DNA of 64,000 bases from the NCBI RefSeq assembly GCF_014873705.1, contig NZ_JADBDS010000001.1:806001-870000 (forward strand), given 5' to 3'. Position numbers and translations under genes: made by a program. Positions 19,429 through 28,292 of this stretch are shown piece after piece (position 1 is the first letter of the stretch; the number at the start of each line of letters is the position of its first letter). Under the pieces are notes generated by a model that saw only the letters and a list, made by a program, of their open reading frames with translations, did no database searches and had not been told where the DNA came from. This DNA is from Mycobacterium sp. OAS707. Its GTDB lineage: Bacteria > Actinomycetota > Actinomycetes > Mycobacteriales > Mycobacteriaceae.

Positions 19429-20043
19429 TCAGCGAACCAGTCGCTCCGCCACCCCTGCGTACACCAGACCGAGCTTCTCGGCATCGCGGTGCTGCCGCGA
19501 CGGGAACCATCGGCACACGTCGACACACAGCGACGAGATCGCCATCACCACCTCGTCGACGTTGTCGACGTCGAATTCCCCCGCGGCCACACCGCCTGCG
19601 ACGATGTCGGTGAGTACGTCGGTCACCTGGTGTCGAAGCGGTGCGATGGTGCGGTAGTGAGCCGAAGTCAGGCCGTGCAGTTCGTATTGCACGACGCGGG
19701 CCTGTTTGTGGTTCTCGGCGTGCCATGACGCGAACGCCGCGACGACCGCGCGCAACCGCTCGGTGAAGGTAGCGACCGGTTGGTCGGCCTTTTTCAACGC
19801 TGCCAGCAGACTGCTGTGACCCTCGAGCGCGATCGCGTAGAGCAGCTCTTCCTTGGAGCGGTAGTGCGGGTACATGGCCGTCGCGCTCATGTTGAGTCGC
19901 TTGGCGATCTGACGCGTGGAGCTGCCGCCGTATCCCGACTCCGCGAAGGCTTCGATTGCGGCGCGCCGCATGCGTTCCGCTGCAGCTGAATCCGCAGCTC
20001 GATCGATGGTCATGACGGTCGGGATCCTACACGTGATTGACAT
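19429..20043 (-). CDS. TetR family repressor
   Basis: 204 aa. The N-terminal helix-turn-helix (about residues 22-68) reads AAIEAFAESGYGGSSTRQIA, then LNMSATAMYPHYRSKEELL. The C-terminal ligand domain is not assignable. It diverges from an acyl-CoA dehydrogenase gene across a 13-bp-arm palindrome, so it is probably a repressor of fatty-acid degradation responding to an acyl-CoA. ATG 20043 is listed; ATG 20013 (10 residues shorter) is equally possible because neither has a strong Shine-Dalgarno. Confidence 0.85.
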   Translation of the reverse strand: MSITCRIPTVMTIDRAADSAAAERMRRAAIEAFAESGYGGSSTRQIAKRLNMSATAMYPHYRSKEELLYAIALEGHSSLLAALKKADQPVATFTERLRAVVAAFASWHAENHKQARVVQYELHGLTSAHYRTIAPLRHQVTDVLTDIVAGGVAAGEFDVDNVDEVVMAISSLCVDVCRWFPSRQHRDAEKLGLVYAGVAERLVR

Positions 20044-20066
20044 ATTCCGACGGTCGGCGCATTATT

Positions 20067-20095
20067 AGCGAGCGCTCATAAAATGAGCGCTCGCT
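20067..20095. promoter_or_regulatory. TetR operator between tetR and acyl-CoA dehydrogenase
   Basis: Perfect inverted repeat with 13-bp arms: AGCGAGCGCTCAT (20067-20079), AAA, ATGAGCGCTCGCT (20083-20095). Each arm contains the 8-bp palindrome GAGCGCTC, so two dimers could bind side by side. On the minus strand TAATAA just beyond the left arm is a possible -10 for the repressor gene. Confidence 0.8.
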
Positions 20096-20129
20096 TATGT
20101 GATGTACATCTCGGAAAGGCTGTCCCGAC

Positions 20130-21905
20130 ATGGCGGAGTTCTTCTCCAGGCGTGATGTCGACTTCCTGCTCTACGAATGGCTAGACGTAGTCCAGCTGAC
20201 CAAGCGCGACCACTTCGCCGAACACTCCCGCGACACCTTCGACGCCGTCATCGACCTGTCGGCCGACATAGCGACGAAATGCTTTGCGCCACACAACAAA
20301 AAGGGCGACCAGAACGAGCCGACCGTCGGCCCCGACGGGAAGGTCGTGCTGATCGACGAGATCAGGGACGCGCTGAACACGTTCAGCGAAGCGGGCTTGC
20401 TGGCCGGATCGTTCGACGACGCGGTCGGCGGCATGCAGCTGCCGACAGTGGTGGCGCAGGCGTGCATGGCGTTCTTCCGGGCCGCCAACCCGAGCACCAC
20501 GTCGTACGCGTTTTTGACCGTCGGCAACGCCAACCTGCTTGTCGAGTACGGGACCGAAGAACAGATCGACACCTGGGTCCGCCCGATGCTCGAGGGACGG
20601 TACTTCGGCACGATGTGCCTGTCGGAACCCGACGCCGGGTCCTCGTTGACCGACATCACGACCAAGGCCGTCCCCGCGGCCGACGGCACCTACCGGATCA
20701 CCGGAACCAAGATGTGGATCACCGGCGGCGACCATGAGCTGACCGAGAACATCGTGCACCTCGTGCTGGCCAAGGCGCCCGGCGGTGGCCCGGGCGTCAA
20801 GGGCATCTCGTTGTTCATCGTGCCGAAGTACCTGCCCGATGGCACCCGCAACGACGTCGCACTGGTCAGCCTGAACCACAAGATGGGCAACCACGCCACC
20901 ACGAACGCGTTGCTGAATTTCGGCGACGGCACGCATCAACCGGCTGAAGAGCCCGGCGCGGTCGGCTATCTCGTCGGTGAGGAGCACAAGGGCCTGGCCT
21001 ACATGTTCCACATGATGAACGAGGCGCGGGTCGCCGTCGGCTACCAGGCGATGGCCACGGGATACGCCGGTTACCTCGCGTCACTCGAATATGCCAAGCA
21101 GCGCACGCAGGGTCGGCCCGTTGGCGACAAGGACCCCAACCGCCCGCAGGTGGCGTTGATCGAGCATGCCGACGTCAAGCGAATGTTGTTGGCGCAGAAG
21201 TCTTATGTCGAGGGCGCGTTCGCGCTCGGCCTCTACTGCTGGATGCTGGTGGATGAGGGGCGCACCAGCGTCGGGGCCGAGCGCGAACGCGCCAATCTTC
21301 TGCTCGAGGTGCTGACTCCGATCGCCAAGAGTTGGCCGTCGCAGTGGTGCCTCGAGGCGAACAGCCTGGCGATCCAGGTACACGGTGGCTATGGCTACAC
21401 CAAGGAGTTCGACGTCGAGCAGTGCTACCGCGACAACCGTCTCAACGCGATCCACGAAGGCACGCACGGCATCCACGGCCTGGATCTGCTGGGCCGCAAG
21501 GTGGTCATGCAAGACGGTGCGGGCCTGAGGTTGTTGGCCGAGCGGATCAACGAAACCGTCGACAAGGCGTTGCAGACCGAGAGCACGGCGGGCTATGCCC
21601 GGCAGTTGCGTGAGGCGACGCAACGGCTGGTCGACGTCACCGAAACGCTCTGGGCCGCAGGCGATGTCGCTACCACGCTCGCCAATTCCAGCGTCTACCT
21701 CGAGGCGACCGGGCATGTCGTGATCGCGTGGATGTGGCTGGAGCAGCTGATTGCCGCCAACGACCATCAGGGCGACTTCTACGACGGCAAACGCGCTGCG
21801 GCACAATACTTCTACGCCTTCGAGCTGCCGAAGGTCGGCCCGCAGTTCGACCTGCTGGCCAGCCTGGACCGCACCACGGTGGACGCGCAGCCAAGCTGGT
21901 TCTAG
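20130..21905 (+). CDS. Acyl-CoA dehydrogenase, long FadE type
   Basis: 591 aa flavoenzyme for the first step of beta-oxidation. The ACAD core spans about 80-470: CLSEPDAGSSLTDITT and MWITGG bind FAD and substrate, LAIQVHGGYGYTKEFDVEQ is the C-terminal signature, and the catalytic glutamate is probably in NAIHEGTHGIHGLD. An extra 110-residue C-terminal helical domain marks the large ACADs that act on long-chain acyl-CoAs (FadE5-like). The ATG follows GGAAAGG. It is controlled by the divergent TetR operator. The stop overlaps the convergent viuB stop by 4 nt. Confidence 0.92.
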   Translation: MAEFFSRRDVDFLLYEWLDVVQLTKRDHFAEHSRDTFDAVIDLSADIATKCFAPHNKKGDQNEPTVGPDGKVVLIDEIRDALNTFSEAGLLAGSFDDAVGGMQLPTVVAQACMAFFRAANPSTTSYAFLTVGNANLLVEYGTEEQIDTWVRPMLEGRYFGTMCLSEPDAGSSLTDITTKAVPAADGTYRITGTKMWITGGDHELTENIVHLVLAKAPGGGPGVKGISLFIVPKYLPDGTRNDVALVSLNHKMGNHATTNALLNFGDGTHQPAEEPGAVGYLVGEEHKGLAYMFHMMNEARVAVGYQAMATGYAGYLASLEYAKQRTQGRPVGDKDPNRPQVALIEHADVKRMLLAQKSYVEGAFALGLYCWMLVDEGRTSVGAERERANLLLEVLTPIAKSWPSQWCLEANSLAIQVHGGYGYTKEFDVEQCYRDNRLNAIHEGTHGIHGLDLLGRKVVMQDGAGLRLLAERINETVDKALQTESTAGYARQLREATQRLVDVTETLWAAGDVATTLANSSVYLEATGHVVIAWMWLEQLIAANDHQGDFYDGKRAAAQYFYAFELPKVGPQFDLLASLDRTTVDAQPSWF

Positions 21906-22750
21906 GCGGACGACTCCGCTTCGGCCAGCTCGCGCTTCCACTGGCGGAAGGTCTCCTCGGTGCGGCCGCGTCGCCAGTAGCCGGAAATGGATGCCGCCCA
22001 CTTGGCGTCCACACCGCGTTCCTTGCGAATGTAGGGCCGCAGGTTGTGCATCACGGTCTGGGCCTCACCATGGATGAACACCTGCACCTGGCCTGGCAGC
22101 CAGGCCGCCTCCTTGACCGCGGCGATCAGCGGTGCGTTGTCGCCGGCCATGTCTTCGGGCACCAGGTCGGCGCGGCCGCCGCGGTAGATCCACCTCACCT
22201 CGACACCCGCCGGTGCCCTCAGTGCGATCTCGTCCTCAGGTCCGGCGACTTCGATGAAGACTTGGCCAATCGCGTTGTCGGGCAACGATTCCAACGCGGC
22301 GCTGATGGCCGGCACGGCGGCCTCGTCACCGGCGAACAGGTGCCAGTCGGCCGCCGGATCCGGTGTGTACGCCCCGTTGGGGCTCGTCAGGTAGGCGGGT
22401 TGTCCCGGTGTGGCCGATGCCGCCCACGGCCCGGCCACACCGTGCTCACCGTGCACGACGAAGTCGATCGAGATCTCGCGGCGCTCGGTGTCGACACGGC
22501 GCACGGTGTAGGTGCGCACAGTGGGCCGGTTATGGGCAGGTAGCTCGTTGAAGCTGTCCATCGTCAGCGGCTGCGGCAGCGCGGCGACGTCGACGCCGTC
22601 GGGTACAAACGCGATCTTGACGTAGGCGTCGGTGTTCTCGTTCGGGACGAACGTGTCAAAGCCCTTGCCCCCCAAGACGACACGGATGAGGTGCGGGGTC
22701 AACTGCTCGGTGCGCACCACCTCGAACGTATTCAGCGGACGTCCTGCCAC
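21902..22750 (-). CDS. viuB: Siderophore-interacting FAD protein ViuB
   Basis: NAD(P)H-dependent ferric-siderophore reductase of the SIP family, releasing iron from mycobactin-type siderophores inside the cell. 282 aa. FAD-binding blocks RPTVRTYTVRRVD and HGEHGVAGPW are followed by GDEAAVPAISAAL and the C-terminal SGYWRRGRTEE. I choose GTG 22750, giving (M)AGRPLNTFE as in M. tuberculosis Rv2895c, with GGAGGAG just upstream; a TTG at 22774 lies inside a putative iron box. An IdeR-like site at 22762-22780 suggests repression by iron. Confidence 0.9.
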   Translation of the reverse strand: MAGRPLNTFEVVRTEQLTPHLIRVVLGGKGFDTFVPNENTDAYVKIAFVPDGVDVAALPQPLTMDSFNELPAHNRPTVRTYTVRRVDTERREISIDFVVHGEHGVAGPWAASATPGQPAYLTSPNGAYTPDPAADWHLFAGDEAAVPAISAALESLPDNAIGQVFIEVAGPEDEIALRAPAGVEVRWIYRGGRADLVPEDMAGDNAPLIAAVKEAAWLPGQVQVFIHGEAQTVMHNLRPYIRKERGVDAKWAASISGYWRRGRTEETFRQWKRELAEAESSA

Positions 22751-22761
22751 AACTCCTCCAA

Positions 22762-22780
22762 ATTGATTAGCCAAACTTAT
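22762..22780 (-). promoter_or_regulatory. Weak IdeR-like iron box upstream of viuB
   Basis: Minus strand ATAAGTTTGGCTAATCAAT matches the known IdeR consensus TTAGGTTAGGCTAACCTAA at 13 of 19 positions, with the core GGCTAA intact. It lies 12 bp upstream of the GTG start of viuB, overlapping where the promoter or +1 should be. Confidence 0.45.
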
Positions 22781-22826
22781 GGTTGTGTTTTCACAACTAT
22801 ATGCGATCGGGCGCCCGCTCGGTGAG

Positions 22827-23876
22827 CTACCTGGCCAGCACGCTGGCCGCTAGCTTCGGCTGCCAGTCCGACGTCACCAGCGCGCCGAAGTTGTCCTGCT
22901 CGTTGTCCTGGTCGGCGGTGTCGACATCACGGATCGAGAAGATGAACGCCGGACCACTGAACCCGGACTCCGCCGCCTTCCAGAGAATGTCGGTGATCTG
23001 GCGGGCCTGCTCCTGCTGGCTGACGCCGGCGGCCGAGGGCGCACTAGTCGGCGCGCCGATTTCAGTCATCCAGATCTTCTTACCGCCGTCGCCGTTGTCG
23101 ACCATGAGTTCGTGTACCCGCTCGACGTCGGACCACCCGTTGTGATCGTCGACGGCCAAACCGTTGGGATAGACGTAGGGGTGCATCGCCATCGCGTCGA
23201 ACGATCCCTTCGCGCCGAGTTCGTACATCGATTTCACGAATGCGGGCGGGTCGTCGGGCGCCCATGCGCGGCTCAATCCGGCAGCGATCACGGTGCTGTC
23301 CGGTTGGGACGCCTTGATCGCGGGATAGGCCACCTTGAGCAGTTCGGTGTAGCGGGCTGCGCGATCGGGAACCTGCCCGAAGAACAGCGGAACGTTGGGC
23401 TCATTCCAGATCTCCCAGTCGCTGACTCGGTCGCGGTACCGCTGCACCACCTTTTCGGCGAAGGCCGCAAACGTGTTGGGGTCGATCGGTGGAGCGCTGA
23501 AGTAGCTTCCAGGCGTCCGCGCCCAGTCGGGGGTGTACGCAATGAGGCCAAGCACTTTCAGGCCGCGCTGCCGCGCGCCGTTCACCCAGTGGTCGACGTA
23601 GCCCCAATTGAACGCGCCGGGCATCGGCTCGACGAGGTGCCAGTCGATGAGCACGCGCAGCCAAGAGGCGTTGGTCTTGGCCGCGGCGTCGAGTTCGCGA
23701 TCGGCGTCCACGGTACTCATGTACGTCATCGGCGCGCCGACGCTGAACCCGTAACCGTCCTGCGGCGGGGTCACCGCTTCGGCGATCACCGCGCGCTGGC
23801 CGACGACCGTCATCGCGGCGACGAGCAGGACGATGGCTGCGGCGCGGGCAACGATCCTGCTCGTCACGCTGTGCAT
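22827..23876 (-). CDS. Secreted glycoside hydrolase, clan GH-A
   Basis: 349 aa with a signal peptide (about 1-33, ending VIAEA). A TIM-barrel glycosidase with the acid/base E159 in WEIWNEPN and the nucleophile E272 in WMTEIGAPTSA, the retaining-enzyme pattern of families such as GH5 and GH39. The loop between (LPGL to PYVYPNG region) gives no clear substrate; a cell-envelope arabinan, glucan or xylan is possible. It starts 9 nt after the dprA stop, so it is appended to the yraN-comM-dprA operon. Confidence 0.83.
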   Translation of the reverse strand: MHSVTSRIVARAAAIVLLVAAMTVVGQRAVIAEAVTPPQDGYGFSVGAPMTYMSTVDADRELDAAAKTNASWLRVLIDWHLVEPMPGAFNWGYVDHWVNGARQRGLKVLGLIAYTPDWARTPGSYFSAPPIDPNTFAAFAEKVVQRYRDRVSDWEIWNEPNVPLFFGQVPDRAARYTELLKVAYPAIKASQPDSTVIAAGLSRAWAPDDPPAFVKSMYELGAKGSFDAMAMHPYVYPNGLAVDDHNGWSDVERVHELMVDNGDGGKKIWMTEIGAPTSAPSAAGVSQQEQARQITDILWKAAESGFSGPAFIFSIRDVDTADQDNEQDNFGALVTSDWQPKLAASVLAR

Positions 23877-23885
23877 GGAGCCAAC

Positions 23886-25010
23886 CTACCGAAGCGCCAA
23901 CTTCCAACGCCCACCTTGACAGACGACCAGGCCCGCGATCTCCAGCATGGAAAGCGGACCCAAGACCTGCGTCGGTGGCAAACCGGACCCAACGGCGATC
24001 TCGTCGACGGTGCGCGCACCGCGGGCGGGCAACGCCTCGTACACCCGACGCTCGTCGTCGGCAAGACCGTCCAGCGGCGACGTCGGACGCACAGGATCGG
24101 CGGCCAACTCGCCTACGTGGCCAACCTGTTCCACTAATTCGTCTGCGCGTGTGACGAGGATTGCGCCCGAGCGCAACAACACATGGCAGCCGACGGACGC
24201 CGACGATGTGACCGGCCCCGGCACCGCGCACACTCCGCGCCCCAGCGCCTTGGCCCACGCGGCGGTGTTAGCCGCGCCGCTGCGGGCACCGGCCTCGACG
24301 ACAACCGTGGCGCCCGACAATGCCGCGACGAGTCGGTTGCGGGTGAGGAAACGATGCCGCTGGGGCCGCAGGCCCGGCGGGTACTCGGTGACTATCAACC
24401 CCGCTTCGCGGATCCGATGCAACAGCGCAGCATGGCCCGCAGGGTAGGCCACGTCCATGCCACCGGCGAGCACCGCGGCAGTCAATCCGTCGGCCGCCAG
24501 CGCCGCACGGTGCGCCGCGCCGTCGATGCCGTATGCACCACCGGACACGACCGCCACGTCCCGTTCTGCCAAACCGGCGGCCAACTCCCCAGCGACATGT
24601 TCTCCGTATGTGGTTGAGGCCCGAGTGCCCACGATCGCCGCCGCACGTTCGGCTATCTCGTCGAGCCGCTCCGGACCCGTCACCCACAGCGCCAGCGGTG
24701 GATGCGCCTCCTGGCGCTGCCTCGAATCGATGCCATGGAACGACGCGAAGGCCAGCAGCGGCCACTCGTCGTCTTCAGCGGTGACGAGGCGGCCACCCAG
24801 CCGTGCCATCACCTCCAGATCATCTGCAGCGCAGTCGATCTGGTAGCGCGCCTCAGTCAGCCGGAGTAACGGCCCCTGCACCTCGCGGCGCTTCACCTTG
24901 CCCGCGGCGTCGACGGGGCCGACGCTGGCCACCAGCGCCGCGAGTTGCGGGCACGGCGGCTCTGCGACGCGGGACAGGTAGGCCATGGCGAGCAGAACGG
25001 GATCGTTCAT
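23886..25010 (-). CDS. dprA: DNA processing protein DprA
   Basis: 374 aa. The central Rossmann-like DprA domain has IVGTRASTTYGEHVA and VVSGGAYGIDGAAHRAAL, and a C-terminal winged helix (about 310-372) follows. DprA loads RecA on incoming single-stranded DNA in transformable bacteria; in mycobacteria the role is unproven. The ATG overlaps the comM stop (ATGA). Confidence 0.93.
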   Translation of the reverse strand: MNDPVLLAMAYLSRVAEPPCPQLAALVASVGPVDAAGKVKRREVQGPLLRLTEARYQIDCAADDLEVMARLGGRLVTAEDDEWPLLAFASFHGIDSRQRQEAHPPLALWVTGPERLDEIAERAAAIVGTRASTTYGEHVAGELAAGLAERDVAVVSGGAYGIDGAAHRAALAADGLTAAVLAGGMDVAYPAGHAALLHRIREAGLIVTEYPPGLRPQRHRFLTRNRLVAALSGATVVVEAGARSGAANTAAWAKALGRGVCAVPGPVTSSASVGCHVLLRSGAILVTRADELVEQVGHVGELAADPVRPTSPLDGLADDERRVYEALPARGARTVDEIAVGSGLPPTQVLGPLSMLEIAGLVVCQGGRWKLALR

Positions 25011-26518
25011 CGCGCACCGCCGGCCTGACGGAAACTCAGCGCAGTGGTGACCTGCTCGACTCCAGGCGACGTCCGGCCGTCCAGATCGGCCAATGTCCAA
25101 GCCACACGCAAACTTCGGTCGAATCCCCGCGGACTCAACTGACCACGGTCGAGTGCCGTTCGCAGCGGCTTCATGGTGTTGAAGTCAAGCCGAAATTTTC
25201 GGCGCATAAGCGAGCCGCTGACTTCGGCGTTGGTGCGGACGCCGTACGGCCGCCATCGCTCGGCGGCCGCCATCCGGGCCGCGGCTACGCGCTTGCGGAC
25301 GGCGGCGCTGGACTCTCCGTCCTCGGCCGCGAATGCTCCGGCCCGTGACGTATGCATCTCGACGCGCAGGTCCACTCGGTCCAACAGCGGCCCAGAGAGC
25401 TTGCCCAGGTATCGCCGCTTGACCATCGATCCGCACGTGCAATCCTTGGGGTCTGCGGGCGCACACGGACACGGATTGGCGGCGAGCACCAATTGGAAAC
25501 GCGCCGGATAGCGAGCCACCCCGCCACGGCGGGCAATCCGAATCTCGCCTTCCTCCAATGGAGTTCGTAAGGCTTCCAACGCGGCCACCCCCATCTCGGC
25601 GCACTCGTCGAGAAACAGCACGCCGCGGTGCGCTCGGCTGACCGCACCCGGTTGGGCCATCCCCGACCCGCCGCCTACCAATGCCGCAACGCTCGACGTG
25701 TGATGCGGTGCAACGAAGGGCGGCTGGGTGATCAACGGTGTGCCGCCCGACAACAAACCAGCCACCGAATGAATCGCCGTCACCTCGAGCGCCTCTTCGT
25801 GTGTCAGTTGCGGCAGCAGGCCCGGAAGCCGTTGTGCCAGCATGGTTTTGCCGACGCCGGGCGGACCGGTCAGCATCAAGTGGTGTGCACCTGCGGCCGC
25901 GACCTCGACGGCGTACCGAGCGTGGGACTGGCCGACCACATCGGCGAGGTCGACCGACGAACTCGGCGCGGAAGCGGGCACCTCCACACGGTCGTCGAGC
26001 TCGGTCTTGCCCACCAGCCAGGCCAGCAACTGCCCCAGACTGCTCACACCCCAAACATCGATACCATCGACCAGGCTGGCCTCCGCGAGATTTTCGGACG
26101 GGACCACGACGGCGGGCCATCCCTCACGCTTGGCGGACAGCACGGATGGCAATACACCTTTCACGGGGCGAACCCGGCCGTCGAGGGCGAGTTCGCCCAA
26201 CAGCAGTGTCTTATCGAGCCGTGGCCAGGCCGTCTTTTTCTCCGCGGAAACGACGGAGGCCGCCAAGGCCAGGTCAAAGACGGAGCCCATCTTCGGCAAG
26301 GTGGCTGGGGACAGTGCAAGTGTCAGCCTCGCCTGCGGCCAATCCATGCCGCAATTGGTGATCGCCGCGCGCACCCGGTCGCGGGACTCCTGCAAGGCGG
26401 CATCGGGCAGACCCACTAAATGCACACCCGGCAACCCGGAACTGATGTCGGCTTCGATCTCGACGATCACCCCGTTGAGTCCGCGTACGGCCACCGAAAA
26501 GGCCCTCCCGAGCGCCAT
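25007..26518 (-). CDS. ComM/YifB family AAA+ ATPase
   Basis: 503 aa. An N-terminal Lon-like/ChlI domain (1-165), an AAA+ module with Walker A GPPGVGKTMLAQRLPGLLP and Walker B GVLFLDECAEM, a zinc-like cysteine cluster (NPCPCAPADPKDCTCG), and a C-terminal Mg-chelatase-like domain. ComM is a hexameric branch-migration helicase that aids integration of transformed DNA. Its ATG shares a base with the yraN stop (TGATG). Position matches Rv2897c. Confidence 0.92.
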   Translation of the reverse strand: MALGRAFSVAVRGLNGVIVEIEADISSGLPGVHLVGLPDAALQESRDRVRAAITNCGMDWPQARLTLALSPATLPKMGSVFDLALAASVVSAEKKTAWPRLDKTLLLGELALDGRVRPVKGVLPSVLSAKREGWPAVVVPSENLAEASLVDGIDVWGVSSLGQLLAWLVGKTELDDRVEVPASAPSSSVDLADVVGQSHARYAVEVAAAGAHHLMLTGPPGVGKTMLAQRLPGLLPQLTHEEALEVTAIHSVAGLLSGGTPLITQPPFVAPHHTSSVAALVGGGSGMAQPGAVSRAHRGVLFLDECAEMGVAALEALRTPLEEGEIRIARRGGVARYPARFQLVLAANPCPCAPADPKDCTCGSMVKRRYLGKLSGPLLDRVDLRVEMHTSRAGAFAAEDGESSAAVRKRVAAARMAAAERWRPYGVRTNAEVSGSLMRRKFRLDFNTMKPLRTALDRGQLSPRGFDRSLRVAWTLADLDGRTSPGVEQVTTALSFRQAGGAR

Positions 26519-26886
26519 CAGCCGACCCCCTGCACGTGTGTGATCTCCGGCGTTCGGCTACGCCCGATGCGCACACCGATCACGTCGATGCGCACCGCAC
26601 CCCAGCGGCCGGGCTGGGTTGCCAACCACAGCCCGGCGAGACGACGAAGACGACGCACCTTCACAGGTGTCACCGCCTCGGCCACACCACCGAACTGGTC
26701 GGTGGTGCGCGTCTTGACCTCAACGAACACCACCGCGCGAGCGGCATCGTCAGCCGCAATCACGTCCAATTCGCCGTAGCGGCATCGCCAGTTGCGCGTC
26801 AATACGCGCAGCCCCAGCGATCTCAGGTAATCGACCGCCAATTGCTCACCCAGCGCACCGATTTCGGCCCGCGTCAACGAAGTCAT
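26518..26886 (-). CDS. UPF0102 (YraN family) nuclease-like protein
   Basis: 122 aa with the restriction-endonuclease-like core GELDVIAADD and VFVEVKTRT (Asp and Glu-x-Lys of the active site). The biological role is not established. It is the first gene of the operon with comM and dprA and matches Rv2898c in place. The 160-bp space upstream holds two ATCCACAG copies but no gene. Confidence 0.92.
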   Translation of the reverse strand: MTSLTRAEIGALGEQLAVDYLRSLGLRVLTRNWRCRYGELDVIAADDAARAVVFVEVKTRTTDQFGGVAEAVTPVKVRRLRRLAGLWLATQPGRWGAVRIDVIGVRIGRSRTPEITHVQGVG

Positions 26887-27065
26887 GGCTTCACAGTGCG
26901 GCGCAAGGCCGACACGTCAGTGCGCTCAGGACCCGGCACCCGCGTGGTTTCCCGCCTAAAAGCGGAGTTATCCACAGTCATGACTTCATCCACAGCAGGA
27001 GCCTGATTCGAAAACCGCTTGCAGCAGCAAGTTTCGCCTTCGTCAAAATGCGGGTATACGGGGCC

Positions 27066-27884
27066 ATGGTCGACGACTCAGTTCACGGCGTAGTCGATAG
27101 GGCTACCGACAGCGACGCCTTCGAATACGCAGCCCGCGCCGGGTTTGCCGTCAGCGGTGTCCTGCACATCGTCATCGGATACCTGATTGCGCACATCGCC
27201 TTCGGTTCCACGGGCAACGCGGATCAATCCGGCGCGTTGGCCGCACTGGCCAGTCAGACCGGTGGCCCGGTGATCCTCTGGGCCGTCGCGGCGGGCCTGA
27301 TGGCACTCGGCCTGTGGCGCATCGCCGAAACGATCGTCGGCTCGAAACCCGGTGAAGGGTCTGGGCCCACGCAGGACGACACCCCGGTGTGGAAGCGCGC
27401 GAAATCCCTCGGACTGGCGATCGTGAACTTCGCGATCGCCTTCTCAGCAGCGCGCTTTGCGATGGGAAGCGGTAAGCAGAGCAGCGAGCGGAATGCCGGA
27501 CTGAGCGCGCGCATGATGCAATCCGGTTGGGGCAAAAGCATTCTCATCGCCGTCGCATTAGGTCTGGTCGTGGTCGGCTGTTACCACATCTATAAGGGAG
27601 TGGCGAAGAAGTTCTTCAAGGATCTGCGGGTCAGCGGTGGACCGATGGTCACCGCTGTCGGAATCGCCGGCTATGCGGCCAAGGGCGTCGTGCTGGCGGG
27701 CGCCGGGGTGCTCGTCGTCATCGCGACGGTGCAAGCCGACCCGTCGAAGGCGACAGGGCTCGACGCGGCGGTCAAGGCGCTCGGCCATGCTCCGTTTGGG
27801 AAGGTGCTGCTGGTCGTCGCCGCCCTTGGGATCGCCGCGTTCGGCTGCTACAGCTTTGTCCGCAGCCGGTATGGCCGGATGTAG
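27066..27884 (+). CDS. DUF1206 membrane protein
   Basis: 272 aa with six hydrophobic helices in three pairs, each pair beginning with an AARAGFAVSGVLHIVIGYL-like block (about 20, 110 and 200), the repeated pattern of DUF1206. Function unknown; in the plasma membrane. I choose ATG 27066; TATACG at 27055-27060 is a good -10 just 5 nt before it, so the transcript is likely leaderless. An ATG at 27048 is in frame but lies ahead of that -10. Confidence 0.82.
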   Translation: MVDDSVHGVVDRATDSDAFEYAARAGFAVSGVLHIVIGYLIAHIAFGSTGNADQSGALAALASQTGGPVILWAVAAGLMALGLWRIAETIVGSKPGEGSGPTQDDTPVWKRAKSLGLAIVNFAIAFSAARFAMGSGKQSSERNAGLSARMMQSGWGKSILIAVALGLVVVGCYHIYKGVAKKFFKDLRVSGGPMVTAVGIAGYAAKGVVLAGAGVLVVIATVQADPSKATGLDAAVKALGHAPFGKVLLVVAALGIAAFGCYSFVRSRYGRM

Positions 27885-27895
27885 CGCGCTACATC
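27878..27895. terminator. 18-bp palindrome holding both stop codons
   Basis: GATGTAGCGCGCTACATC is a perfect palindrome. It contains the DUF1206 stop TAG (27882-27884) and, on the other strand, the haemophore stop TAG (27891-27889), separated by CGCG. As RNA it folds into a short hairpin in either direction, so it may end both transcripts. Confidence 0.5.
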
Positions 27896-28287
27896 GGGGC
27901 GCCGGATTGGGACAGTGCTTGGTACAGCGCGGCGATCTGCATCGGCTGGATCGCTGCGTTGCAGCCATGCTGCAGGTCGATCAACGGCGCCGCGATGCCG
28001 CGCAGCTCCGCAAATTCCTGCGGTCGGCCGGTGAAGTAGTCACGGACCGATTGCTCGGCGCCCGCGCCCTGCATGCCGGCCGCCGTCAGCACGTTGTTGG
28101 CGTCCGGATGGGCATCGAGCCACGCACCCGCCGCGGCGAGGACCCCGCTGGCGGTATGGGAGAAGCCACTCGCAGTGCAGTCGGGCTGAGCGCCCGCCGT
28201 CGGGACAGCAACCGTCACGGCTGCAACGGCGCAAGTGGCAAAGGCGCCGAACAGGCCGCGGCGCACGGCAGTAGCTGACGTTGTCAT
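27889..28287 (-). CDS. Haemophore-like secreted haem-binding protein
   Basis: 132 aa with a signal peptide (about 1-33, cleaved at TAGA-QPDC). The mature part (about 99 residues) is helical with two cysteines, PDCTASGF and LQHGCNAAI, as in the mycobacterial haemophore family (Rv0203-like), which carries haem to MmpL transporters. The haem ligand cannot be fixed by eye. The promoter holds a GC-rich dyad. Beside an iron-uptake operon, a role in haem or iron capture is plausible. Confidence 0.75.
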   Translation of the reverse strand: MTTSATAVRRGLFGAFATCAVAAVTVAVPTAGAQPDCTASGFSHTASGVLAAAGAWLDAHPDANNVLTAAGMQGAGAEQSVRDYFTGRPQEFAELRGIAAPLIDLQHGCNAAIQPMQIAALYQALSQSGAPM

Positions 28288-28292
28288 GTGGG

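Noticed and set aside
26968..26994. TTATCCACA and TCATCCACA, DnaA-box-like
   Set aside because: Only two copies, no dnaA/dnaN nearby and no AT-rich unwinding region; probably chance.
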